Positions 42,626 to 51,956 of a DNA stretch of 64,000 bases are shown in pieces. The notes below the pieces were generated by a model. That model made no database searches. It was not told the DNA's origin and worked only from the letters and a program-made list of their open reading frames with translations. Source of the DNA: Blautia sp. AF19-10LB (GTDB lineage: Bacteria; Bacillota; Clostridia; Lachnospirales; Lachnospiraceae); the NCBI RefSeq assembly GCF_003461245.1, contig NZ_QTWS01000018.1, positions 18,324 to 82,323 on the forward strand. Reading direction: 5' to 3'. The translations under genes were made by a program, and so were the position numbers. How positions within the stretch are numbered: position 1 is the first letter of the stretch; every line of letters begins with the position of its first letter.

Positions 42626-44683
42626 TTAGTACAGCTTCGCACCAGCCGGGATATGGTTATCAACCATGATCAGATGAAGTTCTTCATCCTCTGAATCCTT
42701 AAGGTTGTTTACTGCTGAGAGCAGCATACCGCAGGATTCGATTCCCATCATTTTACGTGGCGGCAGATTTGTGATCGCGATCAGGGTCTTGCCTACCAGT
42801 TCTTCCGGTTCATAGTATGCATGGATTCCTGAAAGGATCGTGCGGTCTGTACCTGTTCCGTCATCCAGTGTGAACTGAAGGAGCTTTTTGCTCTTCGGAA
42901 CTGCAACACACTCTTTAACCTTCACTGCACGGAAGTCAGATTTGCTGAATGTGTCGAAATCAACATCTTCTTCAAACAGTGGCTCAACCTTTACATTGGA
43001 GAAGTTGATCTTCTCGTTTGGTGTGAAGAATCCGTTGCTGTCGTTCGCTGCTACCTCTGCAGTATCGCCTGCTTTGGATGCATTCTTGTCGGAGTCAAGG
43101 CTCTTCATTGTCGGGAACAGAAGTACGTCTCTGATTGCCTGGCTGTCTGTCAAGAGCATAACCAGGCGGTCGATTCCGTATCCGATACCACCTGTAGGCG
43201 GCATACCGATCTCCAGTGCGTTCAGGAAGTCTTCATCTGTGTGGTTTGCTTCCTCATCGCCTGCGTCAGCAAGGGCATCCTGTGCTTTGAAACGCTCTCT
43301 CTGATCGATCGGGTCGTTCAACTCGGAGTATGCGTTGCACATTTCCCATGTGTTGATGAAAAGTTCGAAACGCTCTACCTTAGTAGGATCAGAAGGTTTC
43401 TTCTTTGTCAGCGGAGAAATCTCGATCGGGTGATCCATAATGAATGTCGGCTGGATCAGCTCTTTCTCACAGTATTCTTCGAAGAAGAGGTTGATGATAT
43501 CACCTTTCTTATGACGCTCTTCATATTCAATATGATGCTCAGCAGCAAGTTTCTTAGCTGCTTCATCATCTGCTACTTCGTCAAAATCGATTCCTGCATA
43601 TTTCTTGATCGCATCGTTCATGGTCAGACGCTCAAACGGCTTGCCAAGGTCGATCTCGATACCATTGTAGGAAATCTTTGAGGAACCACAAACCTTCTCA
43701 GCCAGATAACGGAACATGGACTCTGTCAGTTCCATCATTCCCTCATAATCTGTATATGCCTGATAAAGCTCCATCAGAGTGAATTCCGGGTTGTGACGGG
43801 TATCAACACCCTCGTTACGGAATACACGGCCGATCTCATAAACTCTCTCAAGACCACCAACGATCAGTCTCTTGAGGTAGAGTTCCAGAGAAATACGAAG
43901 TTTAACATCTTCGTTCAGTGCATTGTAATGTGTCTCAAACGGTCTTGCAGCGGCACCACCTGCGTTGGAAACCAGCATTGGTGTCTCAACTTCCATGAAG
44001 TCGCGTCCTGCAAGGAAGTTACGGATCTCTTTCAGGATCTGGGAACGTTTGATAAATACTTTCTTGCTGTCCTGATTCATGATAAGGTCTACATATCTCT
44101 GACGATAACGTGTATCTGTATCTGTCAGTCCGTGGAATTTCTCCGGAAGGATCTGTAAACTCTTGGATAACAGAGTCATTTTCTCTGCGTGGATAGAGAT
44201 CTCACCAGTTCTTGTTCTGAAAGCAAAACCTTCCAGTCCGAAGATATCACCGATATCAGATTTCTTGAAATCTGCATAAGATTCTTCTCCGATCGCATCT
44301 CTTGCTACATAGACCTGAATATTGCCCTGCAGGTCCTGGATATTACAGAAAGAAGCTTTACCCATGACACGCTTGAACATCATACGTCCGGCGATAGCTA
44401 CATGGATCGGGCTTGCATCCATGATCTCTCTTCTTTCTTCATAGTCCTTCTTGAGAACTTCTCTTGCCTGTGCTTCATCAAGACCTTCCACATCCGGAGT
44501 CTCGCGGTCCTTTAAGAGCTCTGCCTCATGTGCTTCGTAGAGTTCTTTTACCTCAAGTGAATGATGTGTCTGGTCAAATTTTGTGATCTGAAACGGGTCC
44601 TTGCCATTTGCCTGCAGGTCTGCAAGCTTTTCACGACGAACCTTCAGCAGCTGGTTTGTATCCTGCGTCTTCTGCTCTGCCAC
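42626..44683 (-). CDS. lysS: Lysyl-tRNA synthetase, class II, with C-terminal tRNA-binding domain
   Basis: Charges tRNA-Lys. 685 aa against about 500 for standard LysS. OB anticodon domain about 70-180, class II motifs: [21 protein letters not shown] (residues about 235-245, [11 protein letters not shown]), [18 protein letters not shown], and [14 protein letters not shown]. The extra residues about 570-685 are an EMAP/MetRS-C-type tRNA-binding domain ([45 protein letters not shown]). Start is GTG at 44683, with AAGGAGG eight bases upstream. Behind greA, in one transcript. Confidence 0.95.
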   Translation of the reverse strand: MAEQKTQDTNQLLKVRREKLADLQANGKDPFQITKFDQTHHSLEVKELYEAHEAELLKDRETPDVEGLDEAQAREVLKKDYEERREIMDASPIHVAIAGRMMFKRVMGKASFCNIQDLQGNIQVYVARDAIGEESYADFKKSDIGDIFGLEGFAFRTRTGEISIHAEKMTLLSKSLQILPEKFHGLTDTDTRYRQRYVDLIMNQDSKKVFIKRSQILKEIRNFLAGRDFMEVETPMLVSNAGGAAARPFETHYNALNEDVKLRISLELYLKRLIVGGLERVYEIGRVFRNEGVDTRHNPEFTLMELYQAYTDYEGMMELTESMFRYLAEKVCGSSKISYNGIEIDLGKPFERLTMNDAIKKYAGIDFDEVADDEAAKKLAAEHHIEYEERHKKGDIINLFFEEYCEKELIQPTFIMDHPIEISPLTKKKPSDPTKVERFELFINTWEMCNAYSELNDPIDQRERFKAQDALADAGDEEANHTDEDFLNALEIGMPPTGGIGYGIDRLVMLLTDSQAIRDVLLFPTMKSLDSDKNASKAGDTAEVAANDSNGFFTPNEKINFSNVKVEPLFEEDVDFDTFSKSDFRAVKVKECVAVPKSKKLLQFTLDDGTGTDRTILSGIHAYYEPEELVGKTLIAITNLPPRKMMGIESCGMLLSAVNNLKDSEDEELHLIMVDNHIPAGAKLY

Positions 44684-44716
44684 TTCTTTGGCCTCCTTCT
44701 GTCTTTTGCTTGGTTA

Positions 44717-45199
44717 TTAGATGTTTCTCTGGATCTCCAGAACTTTGTATTTCATGATTCCCATTGGCATTTCTACTTCTACAACATCGCCTGTATGAGC
44801 ACCGATCAGGGCTTTTCCTACAGGAGACTCGTTGGAGATCTTGCCTTCAAGGCTGTTAGCCTCTGTAGAACCAACAATCTTTAATTCCATATCTTCATCG
44901 AATTCATAGTCATGTACTTTGACTTTGCATCCAACATTGATTCTGTCAAGATCAACTTCATCCTCTACAACAACTTCTGCATTCTTGAGGATCTTCTCGA
45001 TCTCTTCGATACGAGCCTCGATATCTCTCTGCTCGTCCTTTGCAGCATCGTACTCAGCGTTCTCGGAAAGGTCACCCTGTTCTCTCGCTTCTTTGATCTT
45101 CTCTGCTACTTCTTTTCTTTTGACAACTTTTAAATCGTGCAGTTCGTCTTCCAGTTTCTTAAGACCTGCATATGTTAATAAATTCTTCTTTTCTTCCAT
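44717..45199 (-). CDS. greA: Transcription elongation factor GreA
   Basis: 160 aa, standard. Rescues arrested RNA polymerase by stimulating transcript cleavage. N-terminal coiled coil (TYAGLKKLEDELHDLKVVKRKEVAEKIKEAREQGDLSENAEYDAAKDEQ region) has the acidic tip DLSENAEYDAAK. C-terminal domain about 85-158 with VGCKVKVHDYEFDED and ISNESPVGKALIGAHTGD. AAGG before the ATG. It has a near-consensus promoter and is followed by lysS. Confidence 0.97.
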   Translation of the reverse strand: MEEKKNLLTYAGLKKLEDELHDLKVVKRKEVAEKIKEAREQGDLSENAEYDAAKDEQRDIEARIEEIEKILKNAEVVVEDEVDLDRINVGCKVKVHDYEFDEDMELKIVGSTEANSLEGKISNESPVGKALIGAHTGDVVEVEMPMGIMKYKVLEIQRNI

Positions 45200-45306
45200 A
45201 ATCCTTACACCCTTTCAAAATAGACGGATATTCATTGGATATATACTCCCAGAACAATCATACCTCAAAAAGGGCAGACTTATTCTAGGATATTCACAAT
45301 TCCTGT

Positions 45307-45335
45307 ATTATACCGAAATCCATATGCCTTGTCAA
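45307..45335 (-). promoter_or_regulatory. Consensus sigma-A promoter of greA-lysS
   Basis: TTGACA (45330-45335) and TATAAT (45307-45312), spacer 17: a perfect consensus. The leader RNA is about 100 nt. Confidence 0.9.
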
Positions 45336-45390
45336 GCGTAAAACAGTTGTATTTCCTGGCGATTTCGGACGTTATTTACCGTTTCTCTTT

Positions 45391-46365
45391 TTACCTGTTT
45401 TCCAGCTCATGATCCAGCAGCTTCTCAAGTTCTTCATAGCTGCTCACCAGATTGGAATCCCGCCTCAGTCCGGCACTGTGTCTCATCCCTGATGTGTACC
45501 ATGCGATATGCTTACGCATCTCACGGATTCCCGTGAATTCACCTTTCAGTTCGATCTGCATTCTTGCATGGCGGAGGATCATTTCGCGGATCTCATCCCA
45601 GGATGGCCGCGGAAGCAGTTCTCCTGTTGTAAAATAATGGTTCATCTCACGGAAGATCCATGGATTTCCTCTCACGGCACGGCCGATCATTATGCCATCG
45701 CAGCCTGTTTCTTTTACCAGGGCTTCTGCTTTCTCTGGTGAATCCACATCACCGTTTCCAATGACAGGGATCGATACAGCTTCTTTGATCCTGTGGATCG
45801 TATCCCAGTCCGCCTCACCAGCATAGTACTGCTGTCTTGTCCTTCCATGGACTGCAACTGCTGCCGCACCGGAATCTTCGATGATCTTTGCAATCTCTAC
45901 AGGATCAACAGGATATCCTTCAAATCCAATACGGATCTTCGCTGTGACCGGTTTCTTTACTGCGTGAGAAACTTTGGTCACGATCTCTCGGATCAGATCC
46001 GGGTTTTTGAGAAGTGCGGAACCTTCGCCATTATTGACTACCTTCGGAACAGGGCATCCCATGTTGATGTCCAGAATGTCAAACGGCTGCTCCTCAATGC
46101 TTTTTGCAACCTCTGCCATCAGATCCGGTTCGCTTCCAAAAATCTGCATGGAAACCGGATGCTCTGCCGGATCGATCTGCATGAGAGAAATTGTATTTTT
46201 GTTATGGAAAGAAATCGCCTTCGCGCTGACCATCTCGGTACACAGAAGTCCTGTACCCTGTTCTTTGCATAACAAACGGAATGGCAGGTCTGTCACGCCT
46301 GCCATCGGAGCCAGGATAAATGGATTCTGCATTTCAACCTGGCCAATTTTCCACTGCATCTTCAT
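45391..46365 (-). CDS. dusB: tRNA-dihydrouridine synthase B
   Basis: 324 aa. FMN enzyme reducing uridine in the tRNA D-loop. NPFILAPMAGVTDLPFR, the catalytic DINMGCPVPKVVNNGEGSALL (Cys), HGRTRQQYYAGEADW, GNGDVDSPEKAEAL, MIGRAVRGNPWIF. GAGGAG before the ATG is within the final codons of the gene at 46369. The C-terminal helical domain is typical of DusB. Confidence 0.96.
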   Translation of the reverse strand: MKMQWKIGQVEMQNPFILAPMAGVTDLPFRLLCKEQGTGLLCTEMVSAKAISFHNKNTISLMQIDPAEHPVSMQIFGSEPDLMAEVAKSIEEQPFDILDINMGCPVPKVVNNGEGSALLKNPDLIREIVTKVSHAVKKPVTAKIRIGFEGYPVDPVEIAKIIEDSGAAAVAVHGRTRQQYYAGEADWDTIHRIKEAVSIPVIGNGDVDSPEKAEALVKETGCDGIMIGRAVRGNPWIFREMNHYFTTGELLPRPSWDEIREMILRHARMQIELKGEFTGIREMRKHIAWYTSGMRHSAGLRRDSNLVSSYEELEKLLDHELENR

Positions 46366-46368
46366 AAT

Positions 46369-46731
46369 TTACTCCTCGTTATCCACATGTTCCACAGATT
46401 CTTCCATATCTTCTCCGAGGAAAAATACACGATAGTACATCTCAAGAGATTCCAGGAGCTCTCTCTTCTCTGACTGAAGCTGTTTGATCTTCAGGACACT
46501 TCCAATTTCGTCATATCTGAAATCAGAATCCGTCGCTTCTGTCTTGAACTGCAGATTTCCGTTCTCATCAAACTCCAGTGTCAGGATTCCACCGACATCC
46601 TCTGTATATAATACACACATGACCTGCAGTTCCTGCTTGATCGTTTCCGGAAGGGATGCAAAATCCTGATTGAAATAATATTTCTGCTCATAGGCACTTG
46701 CGCCGCAGAGCACAACATTTTCCTGATACAT
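46369..46731 (-). CDS. Conserved protein of unknown function (DUF6145-like)
   Basis: 120 aa. ENVVLCGASAYEQKYYFNQDF, LPETIKQELQVMCVLYTEDVGG, EIGSVLKIKQLQSEKRELLESLEMYY. Cytosolic. It resembles a small conserved Lachnospiraceae protein, possibly DUF6145; this is from memory. AAGGAG lies 11 nt before the ATG. Located in the birA-dusB run. Function not known. Confidence 0.75.
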   Translation of the reverse strand: MYQENVVLCGASAYEQKYYFNQDFASLPETIKQELQVMCVLYTEDVGGILTLEFDENGNLQFKTEATDSDFRYDEIGSVLKIKQLQSEKRELLESLEMYYRVFFLGEDMEESVEHVDNEE

Positions 46732-46760
46732 AAAATATATAACTCCTTATAAATAAAATA

Positions 46761-47567
46761 TCATACGTAACTGTAAAGTCCTCTTACGGAGACTTCTCCT
46801 GAGCATACCTTTCGGATCGCGCCGTCTGAGACTTTTACCAGAAGTTCGCCCTCTCTGTCGATTCCGATTGCGATTCCTTCATACGGGTTCAGCTTGTCCA
46901 GGATACGCACCGGCTGACTTCTGTTTGCCAGCATTGCATTATAGTCATCAAGCATAAGAGACAGATCACAGGTTTTTACAAACTTCTCGTAGTTCTTCTC
47001 GAATTTCTCCATGATCAGCCCGATCACACGGTTTCTGTCGTATTTCTTTCCAGTTTCCAGATAGAGAGAAGTTGCCTTGTCTTTGAGGTCGTCCTGGATC
47101 TCCTCCAGATTTACATTGATTCCGATACCAATGATCACCTCTCGGATCTTTCCGTTTTCGAGGCCCATTTCTGTCAGGATCCCGCAGATTTTTTTGCGGG
47201 AAACGACAACATCATTCGGCCATTTGATGGAAACTTCGACATCCAGTTCCTTTACTGCCTGCGCCACGCTCAGCCCCATGACAAGTGTCAGCATGGAGGC
47301 ATACTGTGGCTCAAACTCAGGTCTCAGAAGGATAGACATCATAACAGAACTTCCTTCCGGGGCTGTCCAGCGTCGTCCGAGGCGGCCCTTGCCTGCTGAC
47401 TGGAATTCGGCAACTGCCAGTGTTCCATGCTCAGCACCTTCTTTGGACATACGCTTGCACCATTCATTTGTAGAATCTGTTTCTTTCGCAAAATGGACGG
47501 TTTTGCCCGCCCATTTTGTGTGTATCTCATCTGAAATTGTTTCTTTTGAATATACAGTATTTATCAT
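46761..47567 (-). CDS. birA: Biotin-[acetyl-CoA-carboxylase] ligase
   Basis: 268 aa. Attaches biotin to acyl-carboxylases. Biotinyl-AMP loop [43 protein letters not shown], and the small C-terminal SH3-like domain ([17 protein letters not shown]). It lacks the N-terminal helix-turn-helix of E. coli BirA, so it is a plain ligase without repressor function. Start ATGA overlaps the argF stop, giving coupling. Confidence 0.95.
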   Translation of the reverse strand: MINTVYSKETISDEIHTKWAGKTVHFAKETDSTNEWCKRMSKEGAEHGTLAVAEFQSAGKGRLGRRWTAPEGSSVMMSILLRPEFEPQYASMLTLVMGLSVAQAVKELDVEVSIKWPNDVVVSRKKICGILTEMGLENGKIREVIIGIGINVNLEEIQDDLKDKATSLYLETGKKYDRNRVIGLIMEKFEKNYEKFVKTCDLSLMLDDYNAMLANRSQPVRILDKLNPYEGIAIGIDREGELLVKVSDGAIRKVCSGEVSVRGLYSYV

Positions 47568-48565
47568 TTGTTCTCCGGCTCTCCAAGAGTAGCTACCATA
47601 ACTGCTTTGATCGTATGCATACGGTTCTCAGCCTCGTCAAATACATGGGACTGCTCAGATTCAAATACTTCATCTGTAACTTCCATGTCTGTCAGGTTGA
47701 AACGCTCACCCATTTCCTTACCGATCTTTGTCTTGAGGTCATGGAATGCAGGCAGGCAGTGAAGGAAGATTGCTTTTTCTCCGGCGTTTTTCATGACGTC
47801 TTTTGTTACTTTGTATGGAGTCAGTTCTCTGATACGCTCTTCCCATACTTCGTCCGGCTCACCCATGGATACCCATACATCTGTGTAGATAACATCTGCA
47901 TCCTTGGTTCCTGCTTCAACATCCTCTGTCAGAGTGATGCTTCCGCCGGAAGCCTCTGCGTATGTCTTGCAAAGATCTACAAGTTCCTGATTCGGGAAGT
48001 ATTTCTTTGTTGTGCATGCAACGAAATGCATTCCCAGTTTGGAGCATGCGATCATCAGTGAGTTACCCATGTTGTAACGGGCATCTCCCATGTATACAAG
48101 ACGACGGCCTTTGAGATCTCCGAAATGCTCACGGATCGTCAGCATGTCAGCCAGCATCTGTGTCGGATGATATTCATTTGTCAGACCATTCCATACCGGA
48201 ACTCCTGCGTATTTGGCAAGTTCTTCGACGATCTCCTGTCCGAAACCTCTGTATTCGATTCCTTCGTACATTCTTCCGAGAACTCTTGCTGTATCTGCGA
48301 TGCTCTCTTTCTTGCCGATCTGAGAACCGGTCGGGTCCAGGTATGTACTGCCCATTCCAAGGTCATGAGCAGCTACTTCGAATGCACAACGTGTTCTGGT
48401 ACTTGTTTTTTCGAAGATCAGGGCAATGTTTTTGCCTTTGTAATATTCATGAAGCTCTCCGGCTTTTTTCTTTGCTTTTAACTCAGCAGCCAGGTCGATC
48501 AGGTATGTGATCTCCTCCGGTGTAAAATCTTTGAGTGTCAGAAAATTACGTCCTTTTAAATTCAT
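47564..48565 (-). CDS. argF: Ornithine carbamoyltransferase
   Basis: 333 aa. Converts ornithine and carbamoyl phosphate to citrulline. Carbamoyl-phosphate motif [16 protein letters not shown], then [27 protein letters not shown], and the ornithine-site HCLPAFHD. Biosynthetic ArgF and catabolic ArcB are hard to tell apart; there are no arc or arg neighbours. GGAAGAGG before the ATG. Starts a run with birA. Confidence 0.93.
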   Translation of the reverse strand: MNLKGRNFLTLKDFTPEEITYLIDLAAELKAKKKAGELHEYYKGKNIALIFEKTSTRTRCAFEVAAHDLGMGSTYLDPTGSQIGKKESIADTARVLGRMYEGIEYRGFGQEIVEELAKYAGVPVWNGLTNEYHPTQMLADMLTIREHFGDLKGRRLVYMGDARYNMGNSLMIACSKLGMHFVACTTKKYFPNQELVDLCKTYAEASGGSITLTEDVEAGTKDADVIYTDVWVSMGEPDEVWEERIRELTPYKVTKDVMKNAGEKAIFLHCLPAFHDLKTKIGKEMGERFNLTDMEVTDEVFESEQSHVFDEAENRMHTIKAVMVATLGEPENK

Positions 48566-48598
48566 GATAATCTCTCCTCTTCCTCGTAGTTTCTGTAT

Positions 48599-49540
48599 TT
48601 AATTTTGTGATTTTGGTTCTTCTGTGATGATCTCCTTAAGGGAGGAAGCAAGCCCTGCCACCCCCTGGATCTCTGATGGGATGATGATCTTGGTCGCTTT
48701 GCCATCGGCTGCTTTGGCGAATGCTTCAAGACTCTTCAGTGTGAGAACTGCCTGGTCTGCACCAGCCTCACGGATCATTCGGATTCCCTCGGCATTTGCT
48801 TTCTGAACTTTAAGCACAGCTTCTGCCTGGCCTTCGGCTTCTTTGATCATTTTTTCCTTCTGTGCTTCTGCACGGAGGATCGCAGCCTGTTTCTCTGCTT
48901 CAGCATCCAGGATTGCAGATTCCTTGTGACCTTCTGCAACAAGAATCGTGGATTTCTTCTCACCTTCTGCACGAAGGATCGCTTCTCGTCGTTCACGCTC
49001 TGCTTTCATCTGTTTCTCCATGGCTTCCTGAATGGCAGCCGGTGGAATGATGTTTTTGAGCTCTACACGGTTTACTTTGATTCCCCATGGGTCTGTCGCA
49101 ACATCCAGAGAAGCACGCATCTTGGTATTGATCGTCTCACGGGATGTCAGTGTCTCGTCAAGTTCCATGTCACCGATGATATTTCGCAGTGTTGTCGCAG
49201 AAAGATTCTCGATCGCCATGATCGGATTTTCCACACCATAAGCGAATAACTTCGGATCTGTGATCTGGAAAAATACAACAGTATCGATCTGCATGGTTAC
49301 GTTATCCTTGGTGATAACCGGCTGCGGTGGAAAATCTACTACCTGTTCCTTCAGATTGACCCGTCTTGCAACACGGTCGATAAACGGTGTCTTAAAATGG
49401 ATTCCTGTATTCCAGGTTTCCTTGTAAGCACCAAGACGCTCTACTACCATCGCATATGCCTGCGGCACGATCCGAACACAGGATGCAAGCACCCACAGAA
49501 CGATCACGATAATAACAACTAAAAAAATAAGTCCGCCCAT
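48599..49540 (-). CDS. SPFH/stomatin-like membrane protein (QmcA/HflC type)
   Basis: 313 aa. One N-terminal membrane helix (about 3-22), then SPFH domain: CVRIVPQAYAMVVERLGAYKETW, VVDFPPQPVITKDNVTM, GDMELDETLTSRETIN. A long coiled coil follows (ERREAILRAEGEKKSTI...AEAEKQAAIL). Forms membrane oligomers, organises lipid domains. Gene pair with NfeD-like 2 nt before, a widely conserved pair. AGGAGG before the ATG. Confidence 0.93.
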   Translation of the reverse strand: MGGLIFLVVIIVIVLWVLASCVRIVPQAYAMVVERLGAYKETWNTGIHFKTPFIDRVARRVNLKEQVVDFPPQPVITKDNVTMQIDTVVFFQITDPKLFAYGVENPIMAIENLSATTLRNIIGDMELDETLTSRETINTKMRASLDVATDPWGIKVNRVELKNIIPPAAIQEAMEKQMKAERERREAILRAEGEKKSTILVAEGHKESAILDAEAEKQAAILRAEAQKEKMIKEAEGQAEAVLKVQKANAEGIRMIREAGADQAVLTLKSLEAFAKAADGKATKIIIPSEIQGVAGLASSLKEIITEEPKSQN

Positions 49541-49541
49541 A

Positions 49542-49982
49542 CTACAATTCCTCCTTACATTTTTTTACGATCAGTTTCACTCCTCGAACTGCTTCGATCT
49601 CTACTACTGATTCCTCCGGAATTTTCTCTCCATCGGATTCCGTTCTTGCCATCCATTCGATATCGTTGATACGAACCTGCCCTGTCTGGGACAAATTGTC
49701 GATTTTCTGAATGACGACGGCTTTCTTGCCGATCAGGCTATTCACATTTGTTCTGGGAATTCCCCGTTTCATATATCTGACAGCAAGCGGTCTGGTAAAA
49801 AACAATAATACCAGGGATACTGCCAGAAACAACAGCCACTGTGTGACAGCACCTGCGCCTGCCCCGGAAGCGATCGCTGCTGCCAGCGCACCTCCTGCAA
49901 ACCAGACTGTTACCAGCCCCACCGTTGCTGCTTCTATGATCAGAAGAACTGCCAGAATCCCAAGCCACAACAAAAGATCCAT
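49542..49982 (-). CDS. NfeD-like membrane protein
   Basis: 146 aa. Three or four membrane helices in the first 70 residues (LLWLGILAVLLIIEA, VWFAGGALAAAIASG, WLLFLAVSLVLLFFT), then an OB-fold (NVNSLIGKKAVVIQKIDN, GQVRINDIEWMAR, VEIEAVRGVKLIVK). Partner of SPFH protein directly downstream. AAGGAGG before the ATG. Lacks the ClpP-like protease part of long NfeD. Confidence 0.92.
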   Translation of the reverse strand: MDLLLWLGILAVLLIIEAATVGLVTVWFAGGALAAAIASGAGAGAVTQWLLFLAVSLVLLFFTRPLAVRYMKRGIPRTNVNSLIGKKAVVIQKIDNLSQTGQVRINDIEWMARTESDGEKIPEESVVEIEAVRGVKLIVKKCKEEL

Positions 49983-50017
49983 AGGCCCTCCTTCCGGCTA
50001 TAAAATAATACAGCCTT

Positions 50018-50794
50018 TTAGTTTCTGCGCTGCCTTGCCGCTTCGTACATAAGGATTCCCGCTGCCATAGCTGCGTTGAGTGATTCCACCTGTCCACACA
50101 TTGGGATCCGGATCAGGCAGTCGGCCGCTTCTGCCGCCTGGTCGGTGAGACCCTTGCCTTCGTTTCCGATGAGAAATGCAGTTCCGCCTTTATAGTCTTC
50201 CCTGTCATAAGAATTTTTTCCCTGTAAATGTGCGGCAAAAAAACGGATTCCTCTGTCCTGAAGCTGCTGCTTTAATGATACCACATCTTCTACATATAAA
50301 AAAGGGATTCTGTACACAGAACCCATAGTTGCACGGATCACCTTAGGATTCGTGATATCCACACAGGTCTTTGTAAGAAAAACGCCGCTGACTCCTGCGC
50401 CTTCGCCGGTTCTTATGATTGTTCCGGCGTTGCCCGGATCCTGAAGATCTTCCAGCACCATGATCAGTGGATTTTTTTCCTTCAGAAGATCCTGCATCTG
50501 GTAGGATGGCTGTCTGAGAACTGTAAGGATTCCCTGCGGAGTCTGTGTATCACACATCTGCCGGAAAACACCGTTCTCTACGGATTCCCAGGAAAATCTG
50601 CGGACTTTTTCCATGACTTCTTCGTCGTCGAGCATGGATTCTGCCACATAGATCTTGTCGATCAGATTCTCCGGTGCTTCCAGAAACATCTTTCTGCCTT
50701 CTGCGACAAAAAGTTTCTGTTCTCGTCTTGCCTTCGCCTTCTGATTTAATTTTATGATATTTTTGACCTGTGTATTCTGTGCACTGGTAATCAT
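50018..50794 (-). CDS. TrmH/SpoU-family RNA methyltransferase
   Basis: 258 aa from ATG 50794 (AAAGGAG); upstream codons are in the leader. N-terminal substrate-binding part (KLFVAEGRKMFLEAPENLIDK), and a SPOUT knot: LEDLQDPGNAGTIIRTGEGAG, LIGNEGKGLTDQ and MCGQVESLNAAMAAGILMYEA. 2'-O-methylation of rRNA or tRNA. Exact target unknown. It follows pfkA, with a hairpin between. Confidence 0.93.
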   Translation of the reverse strand: MITSAQNTQVKNIIKLNQKAKARREQKLFVAEGRKMFLEAPENLIDKIYVAESMLDDEEVMEKVRRFSWESVENGVFRQMCDTQTPQGILTVLRQPSYQMQDLLKEKNPLIMVLEDLQDPGNAGTIIRTGEGAGVSGVFLTKTCVDITNPKVIRATMGSVYRIPFLYVEDVVSLKQQLQDRGIRFFAAHLQGKNSYDREDYKGGTAFLIGNEGKGLTDQAAEAADCLIRIPMCGQVESLNAAMAAGILMYEAARQRRN

Positions 50795-50815
50795 AATTTC
50801 TCCTTTAATCTGAAA

Positions 50816-50841
50816 CGGAGACCGCCTGACGGTGGCCTCCG
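50816..50841 (-). terminator. Hairpin between pfkA and the methyltransferase
   Basis: CGGAG/CTCCG and ACCG/CGGT helices with a 3-nt bulge, then TTT on the minus strand. Partial terminator after pfkA. Confidence 0.5.
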
Positions 50842-50860
50842 CTGTAAAATACACGTTATA

Positions 50861-51853
50861 TTATTTCTTATTGTAATTATGAGAAAGAGAATTACATACC
50901 TCCCACATGTACGGAGATACGTCTTTCTGCATGGCAAGAGCTTCGTTGATGTCGAAGTCCATAAATTCACCATGACGATATCCTACAACTCGACAGGATT
51001 TGCCTGCAACCAGAAGGTCTACTGCAAGAGCTCCCATCATAGATGCATATACACGGTCTTTACATGTCGGGTTACCACCACGCTGCATGTGTCCAAGAAT
51101 TGTAGCACGAGTCTCGATACCTGTTGCAGCCTCGATACGTCTTGCCATTGCCTCAGAATGTCCGATACCCTCAGCATTAACGATGATGTGATGTTTCTTT
51201 CCTGCTTTACGGCTTGCGATGATGTTGTTGATCAGTTTCTGCTCGTCGTAGTCGTATTTCTCAGGGATCAGAACGTCCTCTGCACCGTTTGCGATACCGC
51301 ACCACATAGCAAGGTATCCTGCATTACGTCCCATAACCTCGATGATACTGCATCTCTCATGAGAAGTAGAAGTATCACGAACTTTGTCGATTGCTTCCAT
51401 AGCTGTGTTAACTGCTGTATCGAATCCGATTGTATACTCTGTACAAGCGATATCCAGGTCAATTGTACCAGGAACACCGATAGTGTTGATACCAAGATTA
51501 GCCAGCTTCTGTGCACCTGCAAAAGAACCGTCTCCACCGATAACTACCAGTCCATCGATTCCATGTTTCTTACAGATCTCAGCACCTCTCTGCTGTCCTT
51601 CCGGTGTACGGAACTCTGCACATCTTGCTGTGTAAAGAATTGTACCGCCTCGTTCGATTGTATCAGATACGTCTCTGGCAGTCATATCAACGATTTCTTC
51701 ATTCAGAAGACCGTTGTATCCTTTATAAATACCTTTGACATTAAGTCCGCTGCTGAGACCTCTTCTTACAACTGCACGAATTGCAGCGTTCATTCCTGGA
51801 GCATCACCACCACTTGTGAGTACGCCGATGGTTTTTATCTGTTTCTCTGCCAT
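50861..51853 (-). CDS. pfkA: 6-phosphofructokinase
   Basis: 330 aa from ATG 51853 (GGAGG upstream). Adds phosphate to fructose-6-phosphate. GVLTSGGDAPGMNAAIRAVV, VVIGGDGSFAGA; the Gly after GGD indicates ATP rather than pyrophosphate. The catalytic stretch reads PGTIDLDIACTEYTIGFDTA, where most have TIDNDI, so the Asn is replaced by Leu; catalytic Asp stays. EVMGRNAGYLA and LGHMQRGGNPTCKDR complete the site. Own promoter, beginning within the end of dnaE. Confidence 0.96.
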   Translation of the reverse strand: MAEKQIKTIGVLTSGGDAPGMNAAIRAVVRRGLSSGLNVKGIYKGYNGLLNEEIVDMTARDVSDTIERGGTILYTARCAEFRTPEGQQRGAEICKKHGIDGLVVIGGDGSFAGAQKLANLGINTIGVPGTIDLDIACTEYTIGFDTAVNTAMEAIDKVRDTSTSHERCSIIEVMGRNAGYLAMWCGIANGAEDVLIPEKYDYDEQKLINNIIASRKAGKKHHIIVNAEGIGHSEAMARRIEAATGIETRATILGHMQRGGNPTCKDRVYASMMGALAVDLLVAGKSCRVVGYRHGEFMDFDINEALAMQKDVSPYMWEVCNSLSHNYNKK

Positions 51854-51927
51854 GATTCTTTCCTCCATCTCCAGATTCCCATATAATAGGAAATCTTAGT
51901 TATCTGTTCTACACATATTCGTTGTAT

Positions 51928-51956
51928 AGTGTAAAGCATTTTTAGAAGTTTTTCAA
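51928..51956 (-). promoter_or_regulatory. Promoter of pfkA
   Basis: TTGAAA (51951-51956) and TACACT (51928-51933), spacer 17. The -35 hexamer is in the last codons of dnaE. This gives pfkA independent transcription. Confidence 0.6.

Noticed and set aside
50879..51886. Open frame of 335 codons opposite pfkA
   Set aside because: Cys/Thr/Ser-rich antisense shadow of pfkA.
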